From Chlamydiota bacterium (GTDB taxonomy: Bacteria > Chlamydiota > Chlamydiia > Chlamydiales > JACKPQ01), in NCBI GenBank assembly GCA_021772435.1, contig JAJFLZ010000025.1, forward strand, positions 1-55,501: a stretch of 55,501 nt of DNA, read 5' to 3'. Each line of letters begins with the position of its first letter. The stretch's first letter is position 1. Position numbers and translations under genes: made by a program. This document shows positions 26,021 to 34,795 of the stretch, piece by piece. Below the pieces are notes generated by a model that worked only from the letters and a program-made list of their open reading frames with translations, had not been told where the DNA came from and searched no databases.

Positions 26021-27341
26021 TCTTTACATCGAGAATGGAGCCGGTTAGGTGAGCGCTTTGAAGCAGGTTTAAAACGGCCTTAGCAACATCTGTTGGCTCT
26101 AAAAGATCAGATAAGTTTTCATCGGGAAAGTTGTGCGTGCGCATGGGACTGTTCACGCGAGAGGGGACTAAAGCGTTAACTTTCATCTTTGGACATTCTT
26201 CAGCGAGGCCCTGCGTGAAGTTGACAACAGCTGCTTTTGCAGAGGAGTAGATCGCATAGTCTTTGCGCCCCCTTGTGTAGGAGGATGAGGCGATGTTAAT
26301 AATTGAAGCATCTTCTTTGAGCAAGGCTAGGCGGCAGGAATGGATCAGTGTCGTTAGATTTGTGGTAATTAGGTCCTCAATATCACACTTTGTAAGTACA
26401 CTTACGCTTTTGACCATCAGTTTTCCAACGCTATTGATTAAGCCATCGAGTTGTCCATACTGCGCATGAATTGCTTCGAATGTTTTTGCTGTTTGGTCAT
26501 AGCATCGCAGGTCGACTGGAAAATGAGAAGCAGATCTACCGAGGATAATGACTTTGGCGCCTTGCGCTTCGAGCTCTTTTTGAATTGCTTTGCCGATGTG
26601 CCCCGTTCCGCCAGTTAGGGCATAGATTTTGTTTTCAAGTGAGATGGTAGCAGTTTGATGCGTGGGCATTTTGGTAAGACGCAGAAGCTGTTCTGCTAAA
26701 AAGAGATCGAGCTCAGATGTGATTTTGATGTTGTTTTCAGAGCCACGAACAATGTGAATGGGATGACCTAGAGCATGGACGAGCTGGCAATCATCGGTGG
26801 CGTCCGCTTTACCTGACCTCTCGTGGGCTTTTAAAATGAGGTCGTAGGCGAAGGATTGTGGCGTTTGGCCTCTTTGATACTCTGCGCGCTTGGGGATTGA
26901 ATCGATAGAAGTTTGATCTGTGCTGTGGACGATGGTATCTGAGCTGGGGATACAGGTATTGGCCGCTTTGTGTTTTTTTACAGCTTCGATGTTAGCTTTT
27001 AAAATTTCTGCTGTAATAAGGGGCCTTGCTCCATCGTGAATCACTACGATGTCCGACCCTATTGCAGCTTTCAGGCCAAGGTAAGAAGAATTTTGACGCG
27101 TTTTGCCACCGGGAACAACTGCAGTGGAGGGGTTCTCGGCTTTTACTTCTTCGATATACTTTGGGTGGCAGACTAAGATAATCTGGTCAAATAGGCCACT
27201 TTGAACAAAAGTATCGAGCGTGTGTTGATAGACTTTTTTTCCAGATAAGCGGTGAAATTGTTTTGGAATAGCGTGACCAAACCGCTCGCCCGATCCGCTG
27301 ATTAAGATGATGGCAGTTGTTTTTGCTTCCAGTTCGGCCAT
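25992..27341 (-). CDS. IspD-like cytidylyltransferase fused to a short-chain dehydrogenase (Bcs1-like CDP-ribitol synthase)
   Basis: 449 aa, two domains. Residues 1-225 form an IspD/TarI cytidylyltransferase: SGSGERFGHAIPKQF, GGKTRQNSSYLGL, VVIHDGARPLI, YQRGQTPQSF and NNIKITSELDLFLAE. Residues about 235-445 form a classical SDR: ALTGGTGHIGKAI, SVGKLM, SSSYTRGRKDYAIYSSAK with Tyr-x3-Lys. This order matches Haemophilus Bcs1, which reduces ribulose-5-phosphate and then makes CDP-ribitol. The RGQTPQSF block is TarI/Bcs1-like. The alternative is an IspD for isoprenoids fused to an unrelated SDR; whether a separate ispD exists elsewhere would decide. Confidence 0.8.
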   Translation of the reverse strand: MAELEAKTTAIILISGSGERFGHAIPKQFHRLSGKKVYQHTLDTFVQSGLFDQIILVCHPKYIEEVKAENPSTAVVPGGKTRQNSSYLGLKAAIGSDIVVIHDGARPLITAEILKANIEAVKKHKAANTCIPSSDTIVHSTDQTSIDSIPKRAEYQRGQTPQSFAYDLILKAHERSGKADATDDCQLVHALGHPIHIVRGSENNIKITSELDLFLAEQLLRLTKMPTHQTATISLENKIYALTGGTGHIGKAIQKELEAQGAKVIILGRSASHFPVDLRCYDQTAKTFEAIHAQYGQLDGLINSVGKLMVKSVSVLTKCDIEDLITTNLTTLIHSCRLALLKEDASIINIASSSYTRGRKDYAIYSSAKAAVVNFTQGLAEECPKMKVNALVPSRVNSPMRTHNFPDENLSDLLEPTDVAKAVLNLLQSAHLTGSILDVKTKSQSSAES

Positions 27342-27429
27342 TTTACAGGTTATTCATTGTGTTATAAAAATATTTATCAATAGTTGTTCCCGCATCGGGA
27401 ATTTGCACGAGTTTACTCATCCTACCATT

Positions 27430-28476
27430 TTAAATGGTTAGAGTCGCTTGCGCAAAGGCTTTTTTCAGAAGAGTGGCGCGCAGCGTATCCGTGGGGTCAT
27501 CTGGGTGCGGCTCAAACTGCAGATGTCCACGTCTGAGTTTAAAAAATAAATGATTAAACTTGGCGTCGCTTATGCCATCTAGCCAGCCTAAATCGGTGGC
27601 TAATTTTAGAGGGCTTAAGCTAGAGATCGCCTCTTTTGTGGAGAGCTTGTATGAATGACGTAACAGCCCGTAAGCTTTAGTGATGCGATCGATCCATTCT
27701 GGTGCTGGGTTATCGCGAAGTGAGGTGCGCAAAAGACGCTCCTCCCGCTCGATCAATTGAGCAAGCGAGATCATGCGCGAGGCTAAGTCGCTCTCTGACG
27801 AACCGAGTGATCGAGGGTTGTACAAAATAATCAAATCGCCCAAGAATTTCTTTCCATTATTAAGTGATCTAGCAGCGATTCCTTCTGGCAAAAGTTTAAG
27901 CAAAAGGTCATCTAATTTTTGCGAGTGCACAAGCATCGGTAAGTGCAAATAAATATGCACTGTAAAGCCAGTGCCACAATTTGCAAACTGCGATGTTAAA
28001 TAACCAAATTGCTTTGAAAAACCAAAATTCAGATTATGGCTGAGCGCATTTTCCAAGTCGTACAACAAGCGATAAGAATTTGTCCAATCAGCTTTGGATG
28101 AGCTGCATTGCAAAGTCAAATGATCCGTGCCGTTAATTAAAGCTTGCCAAGCAAACGACGGTGGCATGTAAACCCTAGCTTCATCACTTAACGTTTGTAA
28201 ATTATCATGCCAAAACATCTGCTCAGTTAAGTAAGATTTGTCTAAAGGGCTCAGTTTAGATAGAGGCAAATGCAGGGGAGCATCAGATGCACATTTAAGC
28301 AACGCGTCTTTTAATAAATCGCTAATGATAGAGCGTTCAGTTGCCGATAAGTGCTGCGGAAACGCGTAGTGGTCCAGATTACGCCTGAGCGTATAATGCG
28401 CCAAAGTCCAAATCGGTGATGCGTGGCTTGCCCATGGAGAAAAATCCACTAAAGCTTTGGGCAGGTTAACTTCCAT
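27430..28476 (-). CDS. mcsB: Protein-arginine kinase McsB
   Basis: 348 aa. ATP:guanido phosphotransferase fold; McsB phosphorylates arginine residues in proteins. Motifs: HYTLRRNLDHYAFP, FGYLTSQFANCGTGF and VHIYLHLPML (the conserved NxGTG region), and a C-terminal REERLLRTSL helix. mcsA precedes it with an 11-bp overlap. In Bacillus McsA/McsB work with CtsR and ClpC; neither is encoded here, as in other chlamydiae where mcsA-mcsB lies near frr. Here they are about 6.6 kb from frr. Confidence 0.9.
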   Translation of the reverse strand: MEVNLPKALVDFSPWASHASPIWTLAHYTLRRNLDHYAFPQHLSATERSIISDLLKDALLKCASDAPLHLPLSKLSPLDKSYLTEQMFWHDNLQTLSDEARVYMPPSFAWQALINGTDHLTLQCSSSKADWTNSYRLLYDLENALSHNLNFGFSKQFGYLTSQFANCGTGFTVHIYLHLPMLVHSQKLDDLLLKLLPEGIAARSLNNGKKFLGDLIILYNPRSLGSSESDLASRMISLAQLIEREERLLRTSLRDNPAPEWIDRITKAYGLLRHSYKLSTKEAISSLSPLKLATDLGWLDGISDAKFNHLFFKLRRGHLQFEPHPDDPTDTLRATLLKKAFAQATLTI

Positions 28477-28942
28477 CGGGCTCGCTCATTAAATTTTGGA
28501 TTTGATCGCGCAAGGCAGCTGCCTCTTCATAATTTTCTTTATTCAAAGCCTGGTTGAGAGCACCAGTGAGATCAGTGATGCGCTCTGGGGTGGAGAATTT
28601 TTGATTAGAATTTGGTGATTTGCCTTTGTGAAAAGGAGCCGTCAAACCGCAGCGCAGAGCTTGTTTTGCAATATAATCCTGAAAAATCGTGTAACAATTG
28701 CAGCACCCAAGTGTCAGTGTCTCTTTGATATCATCTAAACTCGTGTGGCATCTAACGCAGCACATCGATCCGCAGGCAGCTTCGCTGATTCCAGGAGAGC
28801 CGAGCTTGGCCTTTAACACTGGACACTCACTACACATTTGAGTATAGGTGGTATTATCAGACTCGATTTCTTGATAAAGAATCGAAGCCTTTTTTTTGCA
28901 GCGACTGCATTCAATTGGTCGTTTGGTCATATTTAAGGCCAT
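28466..28942 (-). CDS. mcsA: McsA-like activator of protein-arginine kinase
   Basis: 158 aa. Zinc-finger activator of McsB. Cys pairs: CSRCKKK, CSECP, CCVRC and CCNCY, two CxxC-type zinc sites, followed by a linker and a C-terminal UVR motif (LNKENYEEAAALRDQIQNL). A second in-frame Met four codons in (28930) is possible. The short overlap with mcsB indicates coupled translation. Confidence 0.9.
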   Translation of the reverse strand: MALNMTKRPIECSRCKKKASILYQEIESDNTTYTQMCSECPVLKAKLGSPGISEAACGSMCCVRCHTSLDDIKETLTLGCCNCYTIFQDYIAKQALRCGLTAPFHKGKSPNSNQKFSTPERITDLTGALNQALNKENYEEAAALRDQIQNLMSEPDGS

Positions 28943-28985
28943 AGCGGAACTGGCTTAAAAAATAAACCTTTTTTGGAGGACTCAA

Positions 28986-29468
28986 ATGGGGAAATGGTTA
29001 ATTTGTTTAGGGATTTTTCCAATCTTACTTTTTGCAGCAAACGGATCTAATCAAGGCAGCAGCCTTTACGGCAGTCAGTCTCAACATGGGCAAGTTTCTG
29101 ACTGTTCGCATCTTTCATATGAAGAGCAGGCCTTTGCAGCAAAACTCAGCACGATTCATCGCAATGTATTTTGCTCGCAATTTTCACCTCAGCAAAGACA
29201 AGACACCCTGTCGCTTGTCAAAATGAAAGATCCGTATAACACAACTCCTGGCAGTATCACACCTGACCATGCTGTAGAAATTATTTTGCAAAGCAGCCGT
29301 CATACGGGAACAGGACAGTCCCAGGCGCCAAATCAGCAACAGATGCCGCAGCAATACCAGCCTCACAACCAGCAGCAGCAACAGAGCCCGTACAATCAGC
29401 AACAGCAGGGGCAGCAGAGAAGGCAACCGCCATCAACACCCCCGTCGAATCAATGCAAGCCTTATTAG
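28986..29468 (+). CDS. Secreted protein with Gln/Pro-rich tail, unknown
   Basis: 160 aa. Preceded by TTTGGAGGA. Signal peptide MGKWLICLGIFPILLFAANG. The middle (about 35-95) has SYEEQAFAAKLSTIHRNVFC and FSPQQRQDTLSLVKM and looks folded and helical. Residues about 105-160 are low-complexity Gln/Pro (QQQQQSPYNQQQQGQQ), probably disordered. Not recognised as a named family. It is divergent from mcsA, with 43 bp between them. Confidence 0.7.
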   Translation: MGKWLICLGIFPILLFAANGSNQGSSLYGSQSQHGQVSDCSHLSYEEQAFAAKLSTIHRNVFCSQFSPQQRQDTLSLVKMKDPYNTTPGSITPDHAVEIILQSSRHTGTGQSQAPNQQQMPQQYQPHNQQQQQSPYNQQQQGQQRRQPPSTPPSNQCKPY

Positions 29469-29491
29469 GGAATATCTGTTAAACTAGGCGT

Positions 29492-30700
29492 ATGCCAAAA
29501 GTTAGAAAAGCCGTATTCAATGCCCTTCTCTCAGTGTATCGAGAGGAGGGTTTTTTAGCAGAATATCTAGACCAGTGGAGGCGTAAAGCGCAGCCTACTG
29601 AGCGAGACTTTAGCCTCGCCTTTGAGATGGCCATGGGCACAATGCGAAAAACATGGACGCTTGATGCGATTGCTAAACAACTTTCCAAAACAGGCAAGCT
29701 CTCACTCAAACTCAAAGAAAAAGTCCTCGTTCGCATGTCGATCTACCAGGCCGTCTTCATGGACAGCTTGCCCATCTATGCTATCGGCGATCAAATGGTC
29801 AGCTTAGCAAAGGAGCTCTGCCACCCCAGATTTTCCAAATTTTTAAATGCGCTTATTCACAGCTTAGATGGTTTTACATGGACACCGCCGGACGATCTCT
29901 CGATCAAATATTCCTTTTCGCCGTTTTTTATAGAGCAGCTCATTGCTGATTATGACAAAGACAAAACACTCGAAATTTTAGAAGCATTCGATATCATCCA
30001 TCCACCGATGATGCGCATACGCGCAGGTCAAGACACACACAAAACCGTCATCGAAACCAAAATGGGCCCCGTGAATCAACTAGAGTTTGGGCAGTCGCTG
30101 GCAGAACTTGGCAAAAACCCAAACGTTTACATCCAAAACGCCACACCTGTTTATCTTCTAGACAAACTCATGGACAATCTGACCAAACCACCAGCTGCAA
30201 TCCTCGATCTTTGCGCAGCGCCTGGAGGAAAAACCCTGGCCCTACATGATGCATTTCCAGATGCTGAGCTCTTTGCTAACGAAAAGTCAGAGAGGCGCCT
30301 TTCAATCCTTGAGCAAAACCTCAAAAAATACAACATCCCAGCAACGCTAACCTCTGAAGATGGCACCACATTTCACACCTCACGTCACTTTGATCTTATC
30401 ATTCTCGATGTACCATGCAGTAACAGTGGCGTTCTTGGAAAAAAGCCTGAAGCCAAGTTGCGCCAAACCCCCGAACACACCCAGCAGCTCATCAATCTGC
30501 AAAAAGCACTCCTACTCCACGCAAAACGGTTTCTCAAAAAAGATGGCCAGATCTGGTATCTGACCTGCAGCATTCTCAAGAGCGAAAACGAAGATGTCAT
30601 CCGACAATCTGGCTACGAGATCATCGGTGAGCCGATCACTGTTTTGCCCAACCGCGAGGGCTGGGACGGCGGCTTCGCTTGCGCCCTCAGCGTTCAGTAG
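29492..30700 (+). CDS. rsmB: 16S rRNA (cytosine-C5) methyltransferase, RsmB/Sun family
   Basis: 402 aa. An N-terminal NusB-like RNA-binding domain (about 1-140) precedes a SAM-dependent domain with LDLCAAPGGKTLAL, and two catalytic-site cysteines, Cys309 in DVPCSNSG and Cys359 in LTCSIL. In E. coli this family methylates C967 of 16S rRNA. No good ribosome-binding site is seen; TAAACT at 29480-29485 lies 6 bp before the ATG, so a promoter this close would give a leaderless message. Confidence 0.93.
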   Translation: MPKVRKAVFNALLSVYREEGFLAEYLDQWRRKAQPTERDFSLAFEMAMGTMRKTWTLDAIAKQLSKTGKLSLKLKEKVLVRMSIYQAVFMDSLPIYAIGDQMVSLAKELCHPRFSKFLNALIHSLDGFTWTPPDDLSIKYSFSPFFIEQLIADYDKDKTLEILEAFDIIHPPMMRIRAGQDTHKTVIETKMGPVNQLEFGQSLAELGKNPNVYIQNATPVYLLDKLMDNLTKPPAAILDLCAAPGGKTLALHDAFPDAELFANEKSERRLSILEQNLKKYNIPATLTSEDGTTFHTSRHFDLIILDVPCSNSGVLGKKPEAKLRQTPEHTQQLINLQKALLLHAKRFLKKDGQIWYLTCSILKSENEDVIRQSGYEIIGEPITVLPNREGWDGGFACALSVQ

Positions 30701-30702
30701 CA

Positions 30703-31767
30703 TCAACCGATATGGTTTAGCAGCTTTTCTATTTGCTTTTGAGTTGGTAATTCATTTCTAAGGTCGTTTGGCAAATCTCTAACAATTTGGTATGAAGCGA
30801 TATTGATAGGCTCTGTGCTATTTTTTAAAGCATATTCCACAATAGTACGGTTTTTTTCTTTGCAAAGAATAATGCCTATAGAGGGGTTTTCGTCTGGCAA
30901 TTTAACAGTATCATTCAGCACTGCTAAATAAAACTGCATTTTACCTACGTGTTCCGGAATGAAAGGTCCGACTTTAAGTTCAATGGCAACGAGCGACTTT
31001 AGTTTTCTGTGATAGAGAAGAAGATCGATGAAAAATTCATGACCATCGACTTCTAAACGGTATTGAGATCCGACAAAAGTATAGGCATTCCCAACCTCTC
31101 TAAGAAAAGATTCAATATTTTGGCCGAGAGCTTTTTCAAGTTCCTTTTCGCTATGTTCATCTCCAAGATTTAAAAAATCAAAAAGATATGCATCTTTTAC
31201 GGCTAGTTGTGCTTCAGATCTTAGTTTTTTTGGCAGGTTTTCCTGAAAATTAGCTTGGCTAACCAGTGTTTTTTCGTAAGTCTTATTGCTAATTTGGTTT
31301 AAAAGGATTCGGTAACTCCAGCCATTTCGTTTAGTCATCCGTATGTAAAATTCTCGCTCTAGAGAATCTTTGCACTTTTCGAGAATATACATATGATGAG
31401 TCCAACTAATTTCTGCCAGCAGTGCTGTCAGTTTTTCCTTTTCCTTATATGATAAGTAGAAGTCTTTCATTCTCCATAGGTTACGTGAGGAAAAACCTTT
31501 GATGCCTGGGAACAGATTTCGCAGATCTAATGCTAATTGTTCCACTACAGAGGTGCCCCATGCGGCATTTTTTTGTTTTTCATATATTATACGCCCAATT
31601 TCATTGTAGGCATAAATGAGTTCTCGATTGACAGCTTGCGTTGCTCTGGCTTGAGCTGATCGGATCTTCTCAGCAATCGATTTTAAGATAGAATTGTATT
31701 CTTCAGAGGGGGCGTGTAATTCAGGTAAGTTTTGTGTTTTTTCAACCATAGAAAAGCATTTTGTCAT
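30703..31767 (-). CDS. YhcG/DUF1016-type PD-(D/E)XK nuclease-domain protein
   Basis: 354 aa. The N-terminal DUF1016 part has INRELIYAYNEIGRIIYEKQ, WGTSVVEQLALDLRNLFP and GFSSRNLWRMKDFYL; the C-terminal PD-(D/E)XK part has YRLEVDGHEFFIDLLLYHRK followed by LVAIELKVGPF (Asp...Glu-x-Lys). This family is widespread in bacterial accessory regions; endonuclease activity is predicted but no fixed role is known. It is divergent from an AAA-DUF4143 gene; a repeat-rich 250-bp region lies between. Convergent with rsmB, 2 bp apart. Confidence 0.88.
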   Translation of the reverse strand: MTKCFSMVEKTQNLPELHAPSEEYNSILKSIAEKIRSAQARATQAVNRELIYAYNEIGRIIYEKQKNAAWGTSVVEQLALDLRNLFPGIKGFSSRNLWRMKDFYLSYKEKEKLTALLAEISWTHHMYILEKCKDSLEREFYIRMTKRNGWSYRILLNQISNKTYEKTLVSQANFQENLPKKLRSEAQLAVKDAYLFDFLNLGDEHSEKELEKALGQNIESFLREVGNAYTFVGSQYRLEVDGHEFFIDLLLYHRKLKSLVAIELKVGPFIPEHVGKMQFYLAVLNDTVKLPDENPSIGIILCKEKNRTIVEYALKNSTEPINIASYQIVRDLPNDLRNELPTQKQIEKLLNHIG

Positions 31768-31822
31768 GTAGGAGTTAGTACGTCAATTATTTATTTAAAC
31801 AGTTGGAAATGGTTTGAACTCA

Positions 31823-32008
31823 TGTAAAATGGAGGTTTCAACTCCAAAAAACCATGTAAAACGGAGTTTGTAGGGACAAAATACAAAATTACAAATGTTA
31901 ATAATAAGGTGTTTAAGAAATTACGTTCTGCAACAACCTTAACGTAAACAACTTGGAGATTTGCAAAATGGAGTTGTAAAAATCTAAAAATCGTGTAAAA
32001 TGGAGTTA
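31823..32008. repeat. Four TGTAAAATGGAGTTT repeats in two 32-bp-spaced pairs
   Basis: Copies at 31823-31837 (TGTAAAATGGAGGTT), 31855-31869 (TGTAAAACGGAGTTT), 31962-31976 (TGCAAAATGGAGTTG) and 31994-32008 (TGTAAAATGGAGTTA). Spacing inside each pair is exactly 32 bp, about three helical turns; the pairs are 107 bp apart. The last copy ends 12 bp before the ATG of the AAA-DUF4143 gene. TGGAG/CTCCA in the first pair can also form a small hairpin. The repeats probably bind a protein, possibly the product of a flanking gene. Confidence 0.8.
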
Positions 32009-32020
32009 CAAGGAGCAAAA

Positions 32021-33163
32021 ATGTATAAACGAGAATTCGATTCACTTAACGACTTGGAACAGAGTATATTCCTATTTGGTCCAAGAGGTACAGGAAAAAC
32101 AAGTTGGGTAAAACAGTATTTTCCCAATGCGTTGTATATTGATCTCTTGGATACCAAACAATACATGGATCTGTTGAACAGACCATGGGATTTGGAAAAG
32201 CTAGTCGATGCTTATCCTGATGCTTGGGTTGTTATCGATGAGGTCCAAAAAATCCCAGAACTTCTCAACGAAGTACATCGGCTTATTGAGTCAAAAAACC
32301 GAAAGTTCGTCCTTACAGGATCAAGTGCTAGATCACTTAGGAAAAAAGGTGTAAATCTTTTGGCTGGCAGAGCTCTAACTTATTACATGCATCCGCTTAC
32401 AGCGAGGGAGCTTGGTGAAGATTACGATTTGCAGCATTCGCTAAAATATGGTCAGCTTCCACATGTTTACACAAAGCCAAAGCCAGAAACCTATTTAAAT
32501 ACCTACATTGATGCTTATATTCGGCAAGAAGTTTTACAAGAGGGCTTAACAAGAAGGCTTGATGCCTTTTCACGCATGCTAGAAGTCGCGAGTTTTTCCC
32601 AGGGTGGCGTTCTCAATTATACAAATATTGCAAAAGAAGTTGGCGTCAGCCGAAAGGTCATCGAAAGCTATTTTGAAATTCTTGAAGACTTGTTACTGGG
32701 TGTGAAATTACCCGTTTTTACTCGCAGAGCCAAACGTCGCATGACAGCGCACCCAAAGTTTTATTTTGTCGATGCGGGAATCTTTCGCACACTTAGGCCA
32801 AGGGGTGCTTTTGATACAGATAGCGAAATTGATGGTGCAGCCTTAGAAACCCTCTTTTTTCAAGAGCTACGTGCTTTAAATGACTATAAAGAATTGCGCT
32901 ATTCCCTTTACTACTGGAGAACAGCAGCAAAACAAGAAGTAGACTTTGTTCTATATGGCGAAAAAGGTTTTTATGCTTTTGAGATCAAGCGTGCTGAAAA
33001 GGTCACATCAAAAGATTTAAAATCGCTCAAGCTTTTCGGCGAAGATTATCCAGAGGCCAATCTCTACCTCATTCACAACGGAAAATGGCGTGAAAAACAC
33101 GGCAACATTACCGTGATTCCATTTACAGAAGCAGTGCAAAAATTAGCGTCTCTGATTGGCTAA
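32021..33163 (+). CDS. AAA ATPase with DUF4143 / PD-(D/E)XK-like C-terminus
   Basis: 380 aa from ATG 32021 with AGGAG at 32011-32015; an in-frame ATG at 32000 lies inside a repeat and has no such site. P-loop FGPRGTGKTSW, Walker B AWVVIDEVQKIPEL, sensor LTGSSARSLRKKG. A winged helix follows (NYTNIAKEVGVSRKVIESYF). The C-terminal DUF4143 region has EVDFVLYGEKGFYAFEIKRA, i.e. Glu/Asp and Glu-x-Lys of a PD-(D/E)XK fold. Function of the family is unknown. Divergent from the YhcG-type gene across the repeats; the 3' end overlaps the convergent methyltransferase by 4 bp. Confidence 0.9.
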   Translation: MYKREFDSLNDLEQSIFLFGPRGTGKTSWVKQYFPNALYIDLLDTKQYMDLLNRPWDLEKLVDAYPDAWVVIDEVQKIPELLNEVHRLIESKNRKFVLTGSSARSLRKKGVNLLAGRALTYYMHPLTARELGEDYDLQHSLKYGQLPHVYTKPKPETYLNTYIDAYIRQEVLQEGLTRRLDAFSRMLEVASFSQGGVLNYTNIAKEVGVSRKVIESYFEILEDLLLGVKLPVFTRRAKRRMTAHPKFYFVDAGIFRTLRPRGAFDTDSEIDGAALETLFFQELRALNDYKELRYSLYYWRTAAKQEVDFVLYGEKGFYAFEIKRAEKVTSKDLKSLKLFGEDYPEANLYLIHNGKWREKHGNITVIPFTEAVQKLASLIG

Positions 33164-33807
33164 GTTGCTATCTTTCTTGCAATCGCATGAAACGTGAGAG
33201 CCGGGTTGTTATTCATGGTTTTAAAGTCGATTTGTTCAAACCACTGGACGTCAAATTGAGATAAGAGCTTTAGAATATGCTGAGATGTAAAGTGGCGAAC
33301 GGTAAGGTTTTCAGTTGTTGTATAAACACCGTGGGTGCCAAATTTTCGTTGTCCTTGGGCGTATTTTTCTTTGTATTTGTCGTGATCACAGATCAAGAAA
33401 TCGGATAAATAAAGGACGCCATGAGGTTTTAAGACACGGTCAATTTCACTCATGATTTGTTGCTGTAGCGACTCTTCGACCATACAGCAAAGAACCGTCG
33501 ACATGATTACAGCGTCTTTAGATTCATTGGCGCAAGGAATAGTATTTGGCTTGTCGAGTAGGCGTAAATCCAAATGGGAATTGAGCTTGTGACCCCTTTC
33601 AATCATCGCTTCAGCAAAATCATACCCTACAAGATTTTCGTATCCCTGATCTTTTAAATTTTGGATGATACGCCCATAACCGCATCCATATTCGATAATA
33701 GCTGGGGATTTAGAGAGGAAGGGCACAAGCTTATCCATGAAGAGCGGATCTTCAAAATCTTTTTTCGAACCAATAGCGTTCCAATATTGCTGAGCTTGTA
33801 ATGTCAT
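33160..33807 (-). CDS. Class I SAM-dependent methyltransferase
   Basis: 215 aa. Methyltransf_11-type: AIIEYGCGYGRIIQNLKDQG (motif I), NLVGYDFAEAMIERG (motif II), and KDAVIMSTVLCCMVE followed by RVLKPHGVLYLSDFL. No features identify the substrate; small-molecule or lipid/quinone methylation are possible. It lies beside a membrane protease gene with 45 bp between. Confidence 0.85.
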   Translation of the reverse strand: MTLQAQQYWNAIGSKKDFEDPLFMDKLVPFLSKSPAIIEYGCGYGRIIQNLKDQGYENLVGYDFAEAMIERGHKLNSHLDLRLLDKPNTIPCANESKDAVIMSTVLCCMVEESLQQQIMSEIDRVLKPHGVLYLSDFLICDHDKYKEKYAQGQRKFGTHGVYTTTENLTVRHFTSQHILKLLSQFDVQWFEQIDFKTMNNNPALTFHAIARKIAT

Positions 33808-33852
33808 CGAATGCCTCTTAGTTTTTCTGCAATATAGTGAAGGATTTAAATT

Positions 33853-34752
33853 TTACGTAAGAGCTGGATAAGTGAAAAAGAAGAATTGGGTGAGGTTGAG
33901 GAGGAGGTGGACGAAGATGGCGCACTCGATGGATTTGGTGAAGTGGTAGGCCATGCCGAAAAGGCTTGAGGCAATAAACGCTAGAAAGATGTAACTGAGG
34001 TGGGGGACAAATATAAGATGCATGAGGGCAAAGCCAGCAGAAATGGTTAAAATGCCGATAGCCGGTGCGTAGGGTGTGCGTTCTTTGAAGGCGTTAATGA
34101 CCTCTTTTTGAAGAAAGCCGCGCCAGAAGGCCTCGTCTGGTATACAAACAAAGAAAACATTAGCAAGAATCCAAGGTAGCGTGATGGGCGGAAATTTTAG
34201 ATCAAAATCGACGATACTAAAAAGATAAGATAAGCCCATCATAACAAGGAGGGTAAGGCTTACCCAAAATGCGATGGAAAGGAGTTTGCTTTTCCACTCC
34301 TGCCATGAGGATAGCAGGGAAAGATTGAACCCGAGGACGAAGATGCCGACAAAGGGCTTGTCGTAGTTGAAATAGAAAGTAAAGGGATACCCATTGGAGC
34401 TGATTTGTACTTTTTCGGCGATGAGCCAGTTGTTAAAGCCGGGCATGAAGTGCAAGAGGAGGCCAACGGAGATGATGGTGGCAAGGGTTACTAGCATGAG
34501 GCGCAAAGGGCCTTTGAGCTCGGGTCGGAGGAGGAGGTGGCAACCAGCTAGCAGGCCAATGGAGACGAGGGCTTTATCATTGATGACATTGGCAAGAAAG
34601 GCAAGGATGATACTGGCTAAAATAAGCGGTGCCCAAATCCAAACGCGTTTATGAATCCACATAGATACAAAACTAAGCATGAGCACGCCATAGGCTAAAA
34701 AAAGGAGCGGATGTCCAAGAAAGGTCTTAAGGGTAAAGGCTACATGATGCAT
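33853..34752 (-). CDS. CPBP-family intramembrane metalloprotease
   Basis: 299 aa, about eight hydrophobic segments. The CPBP (CaaX protease and bacteriocin-processing) core is in the C-terminal half: PDEAFWRGFLQKE (usual form EExxxRG; here Asp-Glu), then FALMHLIFVP with the first His, and CAIFVHLLLNLTQFF with the second. Proteolytic function is plausible because Glu, Arg and both His are kept. The N-terminal half is a membrane domain of unknown role. Confidence 0.85.
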   Translation of the reverse strand: MHHVAFTLKTFLGHPLLFLAYGVLMLSFVSMWIHKRVWIWAPLILASIILAFLANVINDKALVSIGLLAGCHLLLRPELKGPLRLMLVTLATIISVGLLLHFMPGFNNWLIAEKVQISSNGYPFTFYFNYDKPFVGIFVLGFNLSLLSSWQEWKSKLLSIAFWVSLTLLVMMGLSYLFSIVDFDLKFPPITLPWILANVFFVCIPDEAFWRGFLQKEVINAFKERTPYAPAIGILTISAGFALMHLIFVPHLSYIFLAFIASSLFGMAYHFTKSIECAIFVHLLLNLTQFFFFTYPALT

Positions 34753-34795
34753 TTTTAATCGCCTGTTTTTGCAATTCTATAGCATATCACAGAGT

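Noticed and set aside
31791..32166. Minus-strand frames over the 32-kb repeats
   Set aside because: They are generated by the AT-rich repeats and the antisense of the AAA gene; start codons and composition are not gene-like.
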